Below, piece by piece: positions 12,230 through 24,397 of a DNA stretch of 64,000 nt (position 1 is the first letter of the stretch; each line of letters starts with the position of its first letter). The DNA comes from Phorcus lineatus (taxonomy: Eukaryota > Mollusca > Gastropoda > Trochida > Trochidae), in assembly GCA_921293015.1 (NCBI GenBank), contig OV121088.1, forward strand, positions 38,006,836 through 38,070,835, given 5' to 3'. Made by a program: the position numbers and the translations under genes. The notes beneath the pieces are model-generated. The model saw nothing but the letters and a program-made list of their open reading frames with translations, was not told the DNA's origin and did not search any database.

Positions 12230-15200
12230 ATATAGATGTAAAATTTCTTGTTACTAAAATAACCTTTTTAAAAAGAAGTGGAGAGGCATGTTAGTAAATT
12301 ACGCTCGAGATAGGTAACCGACTATTACCTGTCTCTTTTCGTAACCTTTAAAGCCTGACAAGTTATCTGCGTAAGACTTATGAGGCAGTTGACAAAGGCT
12401 TTGCCAAAAGTAGTTATTTCCCTAGCAATAAACCACCAACTGTGCGAATATTTGTTGAATAGGTCTCGTACACAGACATAAGTGCTTATAGGGACCCATC
12501 CCCGAGCTGCAATTGGCCTTTGTCGGCGCCAGACGGAAAACTCGTAAATTGCAAATTGACATCCAAGTGTTATAAGCTGACAAACGAAAGGTGAACAAAA
12601 CAGTGTTTCTCAGGTCTACATTTCGCACTCTGTAACAGTAAGTATGTCCCTCTAATAATACGACCCCCCCCCCCCCCCTCCCAATACTATCCTCCGCGTA
12701 TAAAACCTATATTTCCCATTCCTGAAGTTTTTACCCCCTTGTTTCGCCTTCACAAGTCTGTGAAACTGTCTACCAAATCTGTTTATTCTTTGTAATTGTG
12801 TCTGATTTTCAAAAGGTCTACCCAAATCTATAATTGTGTTACCCTTGCCCACCCGGTGAAATCTTAATTCCCTCTTCTTTCATGACCTCGTACCCTGAAG
12901 AGCCAACACTGATACAAACATATAACAATAGTTGTACGGGATATGTTACCCCCATTATTTACGCCATATGCTCACTGTAAGTTTGTTTCTACACTGCTCT
13001 CTCTTTGTGAAGAATGCGGAAAAGTGATTTGTCATCTTATTCCTGTTTTCCTTTTCAACTAGCAGTATTGCTTACTGACATATATATCTTAATGAAAACA
13101 TATCCCTAATCCTAAGATTACACTTATTTTAAATACAAAGGGACGACTCTTAAACATGTTGACGATCACCGGAGTCTCTGATTTCTAAACTAAAACTGAT
13201 ACAGGCTTCAATAACAAATTTTGTTTAAAGAATATATACTTTAAAGTTTATCATTGTAATGAATACAAAATTTGGAGTCGATTTTCACTGATGAAGTAAT
13301 TGAGATTCCAAACATGTCATTTTAGACACAGTTCAGTGCATGACACATAAATTGTCACGTGAGACAAGAACAATTAAAAGTTACAAAAATAAATGATGTC
13401 ATAAACCTTTAACCAATTATAACTACAATTAGGAGAAGCAAACAACCAAGGAATGAGATTATACTTCTATACCAACAAAGAAAATTTAACCTGATAGGAA
13501 TTTGAATATATACAGCAAAAACTCCAAATATCCCTCCAACAGATTAAATTCTTAAAATTAGTTAAACGTAAAAACACATGTATAAAATATCGATGAAAAA
13601 AGTCCCAAGATAATAATGCTCAATTAACTCTTAATGTCAATATAAAACACTTAAACTTTTCAGAGAAAATTTCCTAAAAATTAATAAAAGTTTCAAATTA
13701 ATATCACATTGGTCAAAGATGGAGTAATTTATAAAAATAACCCCTGGCAGTCTGGATGATATACGAGATAGTATCATGGGCGTTAACAGTGATGATATAA
13801 TGATAATGACAAGCACAATTAACTGTCAGTGTATTCCTGATATCTCTTGCTATTAGCACTGACATCAAAGCGATTGTCTTCTCTTTGTCCTGGATGGTTT
13901 GTGACAGTATCTTTGATTTGTGGCGTTATCTTTGACCTACTTAGATATCCATATATCTCCCGCTGAGAATTTGGCTGTGAAGTAAATGGCTTGATATGAG
14001 AGACAATGAAGATTATTGTTGGTACTATCAATTTTTTATATTCTCAGAGTAAATAGATATGATGATTTGTGATTAATTTGAAAATAAATTTAATTAAATT
14101 AAAATATAGCGTATAATGATTGTTCCCTTTTAACAAATATCATTTAATTGATCTGTATTCATCATAACTGAAATTGCAATCATAAAATAACCACCACTTA
14201 AAAAATCTTCACAAAGGGCGATAACTCTAAAATGAAATGGACAAAGCATATATGTTTGGGACACAGATAAGTGTTTAGTATCAATATTAATTGGTTGAAA
14301 ATGAAAAAGATTCAAAATCAAAGATTAACTTTCAAAAACCCTTAAACAGTTTTGGTAATAATCATGTTTCAGAAAATCTCAAAATTGAAAAAAACCCATG
14401 GGCTGATTAAAATACACAAAAAATAATAAATAGAAAATAATAAACTAAATTAAGAGTATGTCCTTAAATTTTTAATAGATATATCATAATGTTTTATGGC
14501 TTTTAAATTTGAACTTTGCAGGTGTTCCCCTACAAGGTCAACCTGTTTCTTAATGAAAGACAAATCAGCCAACCGTACAAATGTTCTGTGGATCACTGAA
14601 GTGTGACAACATTCAACATTTTATTAAAGTTTCTGACACTCGTTAAAATAATATTAACAGTGCATGTCAAACTGTGCAGATTTATAACAAGCATAGGTGG
14701 GCTGGGCTCGTGCTCGAACAAAGGAGCAGTATTAAGTGAAATATATCCCTGAACTGAAATAAATGTTCACAGTTGAGTAAGATTTTTAGCATATGTGTTT
14801 TTGTCCAAATAGGACAATTTAGGGAAATTGACTCCCTTCATTTTGTAATTTTCTATAGTGAAAAGGCATATAAGTAGATTACTACACAACCGCCATAGAT
14901 TCCCCACCCCTCCCTTTCATCCTCCCACCTCCACTTACAAATTCCTCAATACAACACTGTTTTGCCATCTGCACAGAATGGAAAGTTAGTTAAATTTCTA
15001 CTCTTCAAGTCACTTCTAGACATCTAAAGTTAGAGAAATATTCTTTCATCTCCCCAAAGGAACTTCAAGTTTACATTTTAGAAAATCCCCAAAAAGAAAT
15101 ACCCAAACCATACACCATCTCAAGACAGACAATCACATCTTATCACACTGGCAGTTTCTCACTATCAAAGAAACTAGACAAGACTCTAGCACACCATATC

Positions 15201-16026
15201 TGTATTGCTGGAGGTATCTGAACATTTTATGAGAGCTTCAACGGGTATCAATGTTGTTGATTGCATTAACTGCTCTTAGCCATGTTTTACTTAATTTCTG
15301 GCACAAGTGAATGAAAATAAGGATCAGAAAATAAACAGAAAAAAACCCAGAATAGAAATCATTTAGAAGTAAATTAAAACAGGTACAGAGTCACAACATG
15401 CCACTTGTCTACTATTTTGCAACTGCTTTAAGATTGAGTGATCACTTGAACCAGAGACTGGGGCTAAACAGCTAAAGAATCATTGAGTATTTGAAATAAG
15501 GATATAATATACCATATGTATCTCATTGAAGAAAAACAAATGATTTTTCGCCAATTATTTAACTGCAATAAGCAGGAAATTTACTAATTGGTATGAGTGT
15601 TAAATGACTTAATCTTTTATTTCCTTCTTAAACATTGTTGTCTATTGCACACTGCAAATAGAGATTGTGAAGAAACAATATAAGGTTTAACAGAAGCATT
15701 CATCAATTGCAATGCCTGTTCATCTATACTTCCCCATGGCCATGGCGGTTGATTTCCTAACATGTCTTTTCTAAGGCTGTCGATCTTGAGCTTTGGGAAC
15801 CAATATTAGTGTATTCTACATTATTAATGTGGTACTCAAGAAAGAATTCCTTAGACTTACGTGATACGAAAATTATTTCCGTCATGATGTAGATGACATG
15901 TTTTTCAAATGATCGATATCTTTTTAAATGTTGACAAAATAGTATTATACTAGATTCACTAACACTCTCTGACTTAAGCATAAAAGCATAATCTGAGCAG
16001 ATGGTAACAACAAAGAAGCAACTAAC
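12230..16026. other. Intron following the coding exon
   Basis: Begins on the minus strand with GTTAGT at 16026. A CpG-containing stretch at 12.42-12.63 kb is open for 68 codons on the minus strand but lacks a usable donor and resembles nothing known to me. The remainder is AT-rich. Confidence 0.55.
12664..12678. repeat. Poly-C tract (15 bp)
   Basis: Uninterrupted C run. Homopolymer length in assemblies is often unreliable. Confidence 0.95.
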
Positions 16027-16632
16027 CTGTGGCGTGTGAAGCACCCCGCTTTGTGGCGCAATCTTCGGAGGTCCATGGTCACAGTCTTCGTAGATGTTAT
16101 CCAGCTGCATGTCACATTCTAGGTTCGAGTTGCTATGGCAACCACGCATGGTGTGCACACCCCCTGCAAAACTCTGTTTGAGGGCAAGCGGGGACCAAGT
16201 CTTTCTGCGTACGTCCTCATGCGAGTATGGGTAATGGTAGGAATGGTTGCCGTCGAGGGGGGCAGTGTTCTCTTTGTTGGAATGCTCCGAGTGAAAAGAT
16301 GTTGTACTGAACGTCCGACGATACAGCTGCGATGACGAAGATGTCCGTTGTTGTGACGACAACGTCCGCGGTGTTGAATGCTGGGATAGATGCGTTGCGG
16401 ACTGCGTCATGAGCTGTTGTTGTGACGCCGATTTATGGCGAGGAGGTATGATGGTGTAGTCACTATGGCCGTCATCTGTATCGTCTTGGATCGGCTCGAA
16501 GATGTACTTGACTTCATGGGAGTAGGTGGAGTAGTTGGATAGGGGGCTGTAGATGTCATCCTGACTTCTCTGGCTGGAGAAGTCATCGTCATGGAGACAA
16601 AGTTCCGACCCTGACTGACTGTGGGCAGCCAT
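16027..16632 (-). CDS. First coding exon (202 codons) of an unrecognised, disordered N-terminal protein; gene continues off-exon
   Basis: This is the only segment that reads as a convincing protein-coding exon. Seen: the acceptor (TTTTCTTTTCAG) lies 20 nt upstream; the start is AAAGATGG (A at -3, G at +4) with an in-frame TAG 12 nt upstream, so this ATG is the true N-terminus for any transcript using this acceptor. The frame stays open to CAG|GTTAGT, giving a phase-0 donor after residue 202; the apparent extension to 15757 is intron. GC is near 50% against about 34% around it. The peptide is rich in Ser, Thr, Gln and His and has no membrane segment or folded-domain signature, so it is probably disordered. 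Short motifs: tyrosines in acidic contexts (DDIYSPL about 25-31, DNIYEDCD about 178-185), a KEN-box-like NKEN (119-122), and proline-directed S/T sites (S29, T87, S147, T200). The pattern suggests a phosphorylated scaffold or cytoskeletal regulator, but this is inference; I do not recognise the family. Confidence 0.88.
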
Positions 16633-16652
16633 CTTTAAATTCTACTGCATGG
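16633..16652 (-). promoter_or_regulatory. 5'-UTR part of the exon with a two-codon upstream ORF (ATG CAG TAG)
   Basis: After the acceptor AG (16654-16653) the exon begins CC-ATG-CAG-TAG. This makes a minimal uORF at 16650-16642, only 9 nt before the main ATG. The uATG has C at -1 and -2. Its -3 base is supplied by whichever exon is spliced upstream, so uORF strength would depend on the 5' exon used: G from the 56.7-kb candidate, A from the 43-nt exon at 28.9 kb, T from the 30.9-kb exon, C from the 43.4-kb exon. The TAG is in frame with the main ORF and fixes the start at 16632. Confidence 0.6.
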
Positions 16653-17540
16653 CTGAAAAGAAAATTATTTCTTAATTAGTTATGGCATTTTAGAAGAAGT
16701 GATCACTGGGGAGTTTTTATCAGTATGTATCTCATAATTCATATTTGAAATATATATTATATTTGATTTAATGCTTATTTTGCTAAGTTAATAAACTCTT
16801 TCATTATATCAAATGTTCTAGTTGAAACTGAAACACAAACTAAATTACCTAGACATGAGAATTCTCTGAAATCACTGTGAGCAGTTGTTAAGTTTTTACC
16901 AATCAAAGGAACTCTTCAGCATTTACATGCCTACTAATCCATCCACAACCCATACAAATCAAACCCCCAAAAAATCATGATCTTGAACACAACCAGCATC
17001 ACAATCTCTAATATCATTTGAACAAACCGTACAGATAACTTAAGTATAAAACCAACAAATAAACAAATAAACAATTCATCTACCTGCACAAAACGGAAAA
17101 AAATTCTACTTGCATCCAATTAGAACAAAAAGATCCAAAATAGAGGAATAACCTGATGAGATAGGTGCATTAAGATCAATAAATTCCTATGTATATAAGT
17201 GGGTCTATTTTTAGCTCCGAGCAAACAGGAGTACTATAACGATATGTGAGAAACACTGCAGTGAAAGTGCATAACGCTCCCGTAATGTCAGAGGTCAAGG
17301 CTGTGACCCCATTGTTGTTCTTATCAACACACGCAACTGCAAGTTTTGTGCTCCTAAGAAAACATTTGGATATTCTTAGAATTTACTGCGTAATAAAGAA
17401 TAGGAAAAATCAAGAATAAATGCCCAATGAAAAGATTTAATGACTGATGTATTTTTTGACAAGAGGCTTTATGCTTTAAATAGAAGTTTGATTTAAAATA
17501 AAAATAAGTGCTTGAAGTCATTTTTTTACTGTTATGATTA
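16653..17540. other. 3' end of the long upstream intron
   Basis: Ends (minus strand) in the pyrimidine-rich acceptor TTTTCTTTTCAG. No other feature seen. Confidence 0.6.
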
Positions 17541-17688
17541 AGGTATCGCTCCTCATTTACATATCGCAATATACTGCGATACAGAAAAGCGTAATGCAAT
17601 ACGTTTTGCAATATATTGCACTTCTCATTTTTCAGTTTTTCGTTGATGTCTTGACTAAATAACAACAATTAGAACAGTGATCAATGCT
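17541..17688 (-). repeat. Palindrome-rich dispersed repeat, copy A
   Basis: About 80% identical (by eye) to 50688-50835 in the opposite orientation. The shared sequence runs from GCATTGATCACTG through TTATTTAGTCAAGA to GAGGA(G/C)CGATACC. It contains stacked palindromes built from ATTGC and ATCGCAATA. The shared open frame only reflects nucleotide similarity. Confidence 0.75.
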
Positions 17689-18147
17689 ATGGCCATCGTT
17701 TTGTAAAGAGATATAATTCAGTGATTAGTTTCAGACTGTAAACATGTCTGCGCTATTTTCACTTTGTGCGATCATACTTTGTTTACGACTTTCAGTAAAA
17801 TCTAGTTTTCTTGGATACGCTTTTTCTGCAGTTTTACATGAAAATTGTTAATTCAAAACCTCGGATATAATGGATATTCTCAAAAGAGTGTACGGTATGT
17901 TTTGTGTTGTTATTGTATTCCTATATACCGATAATACAACACCCTTAGTACTGACTGCTCCCTGATATGTGTCCACAAATCAAAATTATCACCTAGAGTT
18001 TCCTTTTCCTAACTAACATTAACTGTACACCAAAGAGCAAAATGCATTAGCAGCTATATAACACATCTTTGTTAGCTGAATGAAATTTTAATTAAGTAAT
18101 TATCAAGTCTTTGAAGGGCATTAGAAGTGATTTTTAGATTTTTTGGA

Positions 18148-18200
18148 TAACATCCCACCTGATGAAGGAGTAAGCACATACTTCGGAACGTCGCTATTTT
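18148..18200 (+). repeat. Short dispersed repeat with CTGATGAAGGAG...CTTCGGAACGTCG
   Basis: ACATCCCACCTGATGAAGGA through TACTTCGGAACGTCG recurs, diverged, at 24726-24770. The GAAG/CTTC pairing and CTGATGA...GAAC spacing recall a recurrent signature in animal retroelements. The MITE at 18206 is inserted just downstream. Confidence 0.45.
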
Positions 18201-18549
18201 CACGACAGGGGCGTAGGAACAGGGGGGCTTGGGGGGGCTTAGCTCCCCCACTTTTTTTCGAAATGCTTTTTTTTCTTCAAAATGACTATTATCCCCTTTC
18301 TACTACATATTTCCCAATACCTGGTCTAGTATTGATACAAAACAGTTACTATGCACTACTTTGAGGGTAGTTCTAAAACTACTCTGAGGGTAGAACTAAA
18401 ACATCCAATCAAACAAGGAATTAAACTGACTTCAGTATCATGTCCTAATTGATGATAAGATGGGATAAGCAGGCAGCAAGTTTTTTTTGGTTACAAAATT
18501 TCAATTCAAGACCCCCCACTTTCAAATTCGCTCCTACGCCCCTGCACGA
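18201..18549. mobile_element. MITE with 13-bp perfect TIRs (CAGGGGCGTAGGA) and CACGA duplication
   Basis: The element proper is 18206-18544 (339 bp). The ends are CAGGGGCGTAGGA and its exact complement TCCTACGCCCCTG, with G-rich/C-rich subterminal sequence. CACGA flanks both sides directly and is read as a 5-bp target-site duplication. The CAGGGGCGTAG terminus resembles hAT-like non-autonomous elements. A 5-bp duplication is not the usual 8 bp, so the superfamily is left open. There is no transposase. Confidence 0.8.
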
Positions 18550-20158
18550 TAAAGACTTGCTGTTTTTAAGGAATAATTTTTTTAAAGAAATGATTAAGTT
18601 ATCAATGCATCACTCTTAATAAAATATTCATATAAATATACCTTATGAAACATGAAAAATAGCAATTCCTTTCATTAAAATCAAATCAATTCTAATTATT
18701 ACGTAAGTCTTACAAGCATCTTTCACATCAGTATTGAATAAAATGCAACTTATCGGAATTTGGCACAAGACAAATGTAATCAAAGTAAATATTTATCAAG
18801 CTCTTATGTCAGAAAACAAATCCCCTGCCAATACTGGAAGCTCCACACACACCAAGCTCCTGATCACACCTGAACAGAAACATCTGCCAAATCAGATCAG
18901 TTGGCAGCAGACGAGAATTAGACGGAATTGGGGAAGATAGACAATAAACAATGTATTCTCCTGAAATACTTGCCAGATCTAGAAAATCTGCTTTCTACTC
19001 CGAATTCATCTGTTTATGTCTTTATATACAAGTTTATCTAGTTTACATCAAATCTGATATATTGATAAAAATACATGAAATAATAATCATGGCATTCTTG
19101 TGCAGACGTTATTATCAAAAATGCTTTCTATGTAACTTAGACCAGAAATAATAAGTCGATTTATAAATTCTTATAAAAAATGTACAAATGTATATACCAG
19201 GAAGCATTTAAAAATAGCCGCTTTGTTCTTGTGTAGATGAAGATTTTTCTGAAAAGTTTCAGGTGAGAAAATAAGGTACAGAAAAAGATAAATAAATATT
19301 ATAATTAACCTCCCTATTTTTACTTCGGGGTTAACTTTGGCAACTTGTTTTTATTCGGAGGAATTATGAGTAGTATTTTTTTCCAAATTATGTAAGTATG
19401 TTCAACCTAGAAAATCCTAGAACAACTATAAAGTGATCAGATATTTTACCATGGATTCTTCTCGTGAACTACTGCCAAAATTTTAAAATGCACGTTTGCT
19501 TCAATTCACCTGACTTCTTAAGAATTCTATTTGTCATTTATCTGACAGAATGAAAGAGGTATAAATTTTTCTAGCTGAAGAAAGATAATATCCTCAAATA
19601 GAAAACAGTAAATATATATGAGTTACAAAATACTATTTAATACTTACGTCCATCACCTGTAAAGGGCCACGCTACAATAACCTAAATGAATCTAAAGAAT
19701 TTGCTAAGTTGTCAGTTCAAAGTAATTGTCTTGTCCAATGTTAACGGATGGTTGGTTACGCATTAGTTCAATAATAACTAGATTCATAACTTGTATTTCT
19801 CATAAACGCAAACCACTGAACCCTCGAGCCCAATAAATCGAAGCAATGAAGCGTACACAATGGCTTCAGGAAGCAAAAAGAGCTTGTTAGCCACATTATT
19901 TGCAAAACTGTTAGGTAACTCAGCTATAAATTTGCCTTTTATTAAACATTTTATTATCAGGAAAGGCATGAAATGAAAAAAAGGTAAGTACAAATAGGTT
20001 AACCTTTTTGTATGGAGTGAACAGAGTGATTAAACAATTCTTCTACAGTCATAATAGTTCTAATCAAAGTGTCTGCATAATTTACTATCAATCCAAAAAA
20101 TATCTTACCCAACATATCCAAACTTCTAAATTCCTCAAAGCCACATAGACATATCACG
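18550..20158. other. Non-coding AT-rich sequence
   Basis: Nothing recognisable. Open frames are short and compositionally AT-driven. Confidence 0.6.
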
Positions 20159-20211
20159 CAGGTAAATCATACCTGTCTACATCGTTAACCTTACCTGGGA
20201 ATGACCAGGTG
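20159..20211. promoter_or_regulatory. CAGGTR cluster
   Basis: CAGGTA 20159, TACCTG 20170 and 20192, CAGGTG 20206: four in 53 bp, on both strands. Confidence 0.35.
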
Positions 20212-20619
20212 AGTTTGAACAGAGATTGAAGTGAATTGATTAGTCAGATCCTCAAAGAACTATAACTGCCCAATGGTCAAAAGAGTATTTCTCTATAAGA
20301 ATAGGTCCAGTTTATTTATGATTATGTTTATGATTATGTTTCCTACTTATGTATACCTGATAAGCATATACTAGAATATCTACTCCCACATACAATATAC
20401 TGCACACTAAACCGGTGAGGCATACCTGGCAAATAGAAGATTGATTTCAAAGCAACAAATAGATGTAATTTGATGAAAGGTATTCTGTATTGTCTGACGA
20501 AGAGTCAACAAGGACAAAGTAATAGGCTGGACAGTCGTTAACTGAGTCACCATGTATACTATGTAAGTAATGTCCATTATGTTCTTCTGTTGACCCATGT
20601 CCTGCTGGGAATGTAGGTA

Positions 20620-21560
20620 TGATGTATGTATATAACTGTGCAACAATGGCAGCAGCTTCTCTGTTTGTGAACCATTATTAAAGCCTAAAAACTACAAACC
20701 CTCATATTAACTCTCACACTGCCACATCCTGGGGAGTATTATGTACTTATATAACTGTACAGCAATGGACGGGGTGCATATGTTAGTGAACTACCCTAGT
20801 GTCAACCCTCACCCTGCCACATTTTAGCATAAGATGTTGATATATTTATATATGTAACTGTGAAGCAATGGCAGCAGCTTCCACTGTTTATGAACCATTA
20901 GTAAAGCTTGTGGACCCCAAACTCTCGTATTAACCCTTGACCTGCCACATTTTAGCATAAGATGTTGATATATTTATATATGTAACTGTGAAGCAATGGC
21001 AGCAGCTTCCACTGTTTATGAACCATTAGTAAAGCTTGTGGACCCCAAACTCTCTTATTAACCCTTGACCTGCCACATCTTAGCATAAGATGTTGATACA
21101 TGTATGTAACTGTGATGCAATGGCAGCAGATTCTACTGTTTATGAACCATTAGTAAAGCCTGTGGACCCCAATTCCTCCTATTAACCCTTGACCTGCCAC
21201 ATCTCTGTGTACCTTGTAGGTATATAATAACTGTGCTGCAGTGGTGGCAGCTCTTCTTTTTGTGACTTTCTAGTGCAGCCTGTGGACCCCAAACCCTTGA
21301 CCAGAGGTTCCTGCCACATCTTTCATAGAGTATGATGCCAACATATAGCTGCGCAGCTATGGAACAGGCTCATCTGTTTGTGAACCATGACAAGTACAGC
21401 CTCTGGACCACAATCCCTTGTATGAACCCTAGACCAGGGGTTCCTATCACATCTCTCTTAGTTAGTTTCAGACATATCAAGCAATAGCAGCATATCCCTC
21501 TGTTTGTGAAGTCTGTGGACTACTATGCATTGTATCAACCCACCGACTTGCATATCCCTC
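20620..21560. repeat. Minisatellite 1: ~120-bp unit, about 8 units
   Basis: The landmark AACTGTG-x-AGCAATGGCAG recurs at about 20634, 20753, 20856, 20984, 21108, 21229, 21347 and 21478. Units also share GTTTGTGAACCATTAGTAAA, CTGTGGACCCCAA and CCTTGACCTGCCACAT. Units 3-4 are nearly identical and divergence rises toward both edges. Confidence 0.92.
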
Positions 21561-22063
21561 TATGTGCAGGAACAGTTGTATAAAGCTTAATTGGAAATAA
21601 CTTGTGACTAAAATGGATATTCATGTTATCTGCCTTCTGTATTTTGTCTGTGTGTTTGTATAATTTAAGTCATTGAATGTATCCCTGTATTTGTGCCCAG
21701 GGGCCTATATTCTTGAATAAAGTTGATGATGATGAACGGCCTATGTCCATGTCAATTCTATTTACACTAAAAAGTTCAACAAGTAGATAGAATTATGATC
21801 TTCCATTCTGAATTTCAGTATGTTATTATGTTAAAGAATATAGCCAATTTTGGTGATTTGGTCATGACTCTAAAGGTCTGGGCTCATATCATGCAGACTC
21901 ATAAAGAATACTAGAATCTTGAATAAGATAGTGTTGTTCCTATTTCAACAGTAGTCAAAAGTATTATTTTGCTTTCCTTTCATTGTTTTTTTCTAAAGTC
22001 TGTAATAAAAAAAATCGAAGATTGTCTATGATAGGAGAAAATAATTTCCTAAAAATTGTTTGA

Positions 22064-22620
22064 ATGTGCTCACTAAATTCAAGTGCCTCATTGGCTGTCC
22101 ATGTACTCACAGCAATGGGTATATCCTTTCTAAATATCATTCACTCAAACTGACTTCGCATATCTGTTCACTGTTCTGCAATAGACTAACACGGAGACAA
22201 TACTGCTGGTTATCCATTCAGTAGATCTCTCTACTCGACATAAAATGATATTAGTAAATCTGCTCACTAAATCCACTGTCAGACCAGTGTCCTGCTGATG
22301 GACTGCAATACACAGACAAAACTGGTGGTGATCCATTCACATACAGGGTACACTCAAAGTGTTCTTCATAAATCTGCTCACCACTTTCACTTTCAATGAA
22401 CTCACAGTGACAACTGCTGTCTATCTGCCCATGGACTCATACAGAGACAATAATGCTGGTAGCCATTGAGTACAAGTCTGTAAACTTGAACAATATTCAT
22501 AAATCTGCTCACTACTTCAACTGTCAATAAACTCACACAGTGACAACTGCTGGTTATCTGGCCATGTACTCACTACATCCACTGTGAATCTGGAGTTCTG
22601 CCCATGACCTCACAGAGAGA
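22064..22620. repeat. Minisatellite 2: ~110-bp unit, about 5 units
   Basis: AAATCTGCTCACTA-type landmarks at about 22066, 22152, 22259, 22371 and 22502, followed by TCAATAAACTCACA, GACAACTGCTG and a CCATGTACTCA block. The unit is unrelated to the arrays on either side. Confidence 0.85.
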
Positions 22621-22779
22621 TTGTCCAGATCTCATGGTGAGACAACTGGCCAGCCTCTCCCCTGCTGAGCACCAGTCTTACATTGTATGGACAACACAAG
22701 CTGTGTTTGAGGAGAGATTGATTTGTGAGTGGTCAGGGATGACCGCTGGTCAAAGGGTCAATACAGGTGAGAGGAAACA

Positions 22780-23535
22780 TTTCGTACACTGGCCATCCAG
22801 TCCTGGTCATTATGAATCAATATACCGCCAGCTTATCCTTCAATTAACCGATGCTGAACATATACAATCATTTTGGACACTGGTCATCCAGATCTGGTCA
22901 TTATTAATCTATATACCGCCAGCTTTATCTTGGATAGGGGATACTAAGTGATACTTTATATATACAATCGTTTTGGACACTGGTCATCGAGATCTTATCA
23001 TTATGAATCAATATACCACCAGCTTATCCTAGGATGGGGGGACATTAACCGATGCTGAACATAAACAATCATTTCGGACACTGGTCATCCAGATCTGGTC
23101 ATTATGAATCAATAAACAAAAAAAAACAAAAGTGTGGAATAATATGTATGTGATGCTGTCCATGGCCTCAAAGGATTGTAACATTTTGGGAACATGGTCA
23201 CTACATCTTTTATCATTGTAAATCAATATACCGCCAGCTTATCACAGACTGGGGGGATAAGAAGTGATACTGACCACATTTAACAGGGGGTGAAATTTTA
23301 TTTATTAATCATTATACCACCTGCGTATCACGAGATGGGGATACTAAGTGATACTGACGATTTGCAGCAGGGGTGAAATTTCAGTTGTTTAAATCAATAT
23401 ACCACTAGCTTATCTCAGGATGGGTGTTAAAATATTTTGAAACTGGTCACTCTACTAAGTCCATCTCCGGTCAATCTAGATCAATATCCCACCAGCTTAT
23501 CGCCGGATGGGGGAAATTAAGTGATATTGACCGGT
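22780..23535. repeat. Minisatellite 3: ~85-110-bp unit, about 7-8 units
   Basis: Units share GGACACTGGTCATCCAGATC, ATGAATCAATATACCGCCAG and CTTATCC-AGGATGGGGG. The landmark ATACCGCCAGC(T)TATC occurs at about 22819, 22911, 23011, 23230, 23316, 23398 and 23484. The open frame at 22604-22951 reads through repeats and is not a gene. Confidence 0.9.
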
Positions 23536-24254
23536 GAAAGGAACGTGACTGACACAATGTTGTCAGCTATCTCATCTGACGCTCGTTCATATCAGCGTTT
23601 ATTGCTCTCGGCTTGCACCTGGCTTAAAATACAACAGCAGTCCATCAATCAGATTCTTTATAACTGTCAACCCAGCAGGACCTGGATTTCAATTGTTCAG
23701 TTTTTATATCACTCTCCATGAACAGACAACCAATTATTCAGTTTTGAGGATAGGTCTTGAAAAATGTTCAATCTCTGAAAGGACCGCCAATCTGTCACCC
23801 TTTAATCTTGTAGTTTTCCTTGATTGCTTCTATACCAGGACAGTTACAAAGTTGTATTGATCGATAGATAAAAACGTACAAGCCAGGATTTTTAAGTTGT
23901 ATCTTGATATTATTTATCTCAATGGATCCTAACGTCTCTTAAACTAGCTGTGAATGCCAATTCAATACAATCTAAACCTTTTTAGTATCAGCAAAGTCCC
24001 TTTTTCAAGCCCATACAAAACCAAAACATGAGATTTCCGTTTTATTCACAAGAAGAGCGATCTTATTCTCATCAACGTCCTATCAACACTCGGACACAAA
24101 GCTGGCAAATCAGCGAGTACAGATTGTAACTAGGCTTCTGTCAAGTTACCTGGTGGGCTTTTCCTTCCGATTTACACTCAATATACCTTATCAAAACACA
24201 GGTGAAAATAAAAGGACAGGTGTATATCCACAAAGAAGTTACTCATAAATAGAG

Positions 24255-24397
24255 GATATTATATGAGTGTCCATGACATACCATGTTTACGACATGAGTG
24301 CTTAATATCATTATTTCCTGAGCAAGAGCGAGGGATATACTGATATTTAGGCATGAGTGTCCTAAAAATCGCATGTCATGGACAAGAATATGATATT
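24255..24397. mobile_element. Imperfect long palindrome, probable foldback/MITE relic
   Basis: The left arm GATATTATATGAGTGTCCAT (24255 onward) pairs with the right arm ATGTCATGGACAAGAATATG (to 24397), about 25 bp with a few mismatches. The interior contains further related blocks (CATGAGTG twice and CCATGACATACC). It is probably a decayed non-autonomous element. Confidence 0.45.

Noticed and set aside
12422..12628. Coding exon in a CpG-containing 68-codon minus-strand frame
   Set aside because: Starts at GTG, the nearby acceptor is weak and in another phase, and there is no donor.
15757..16026. C-terminal extension of the coding frame beyond residue 202
   Set aside because: Follows a clear CAG|GTTAGT donor; composition drops to intronic AT-richness.
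22604..22951. 115-codon plus-strand frame
   Set aside because: Runs across minisatellite units; repeated peptide blocks mirror the DNA repeat.
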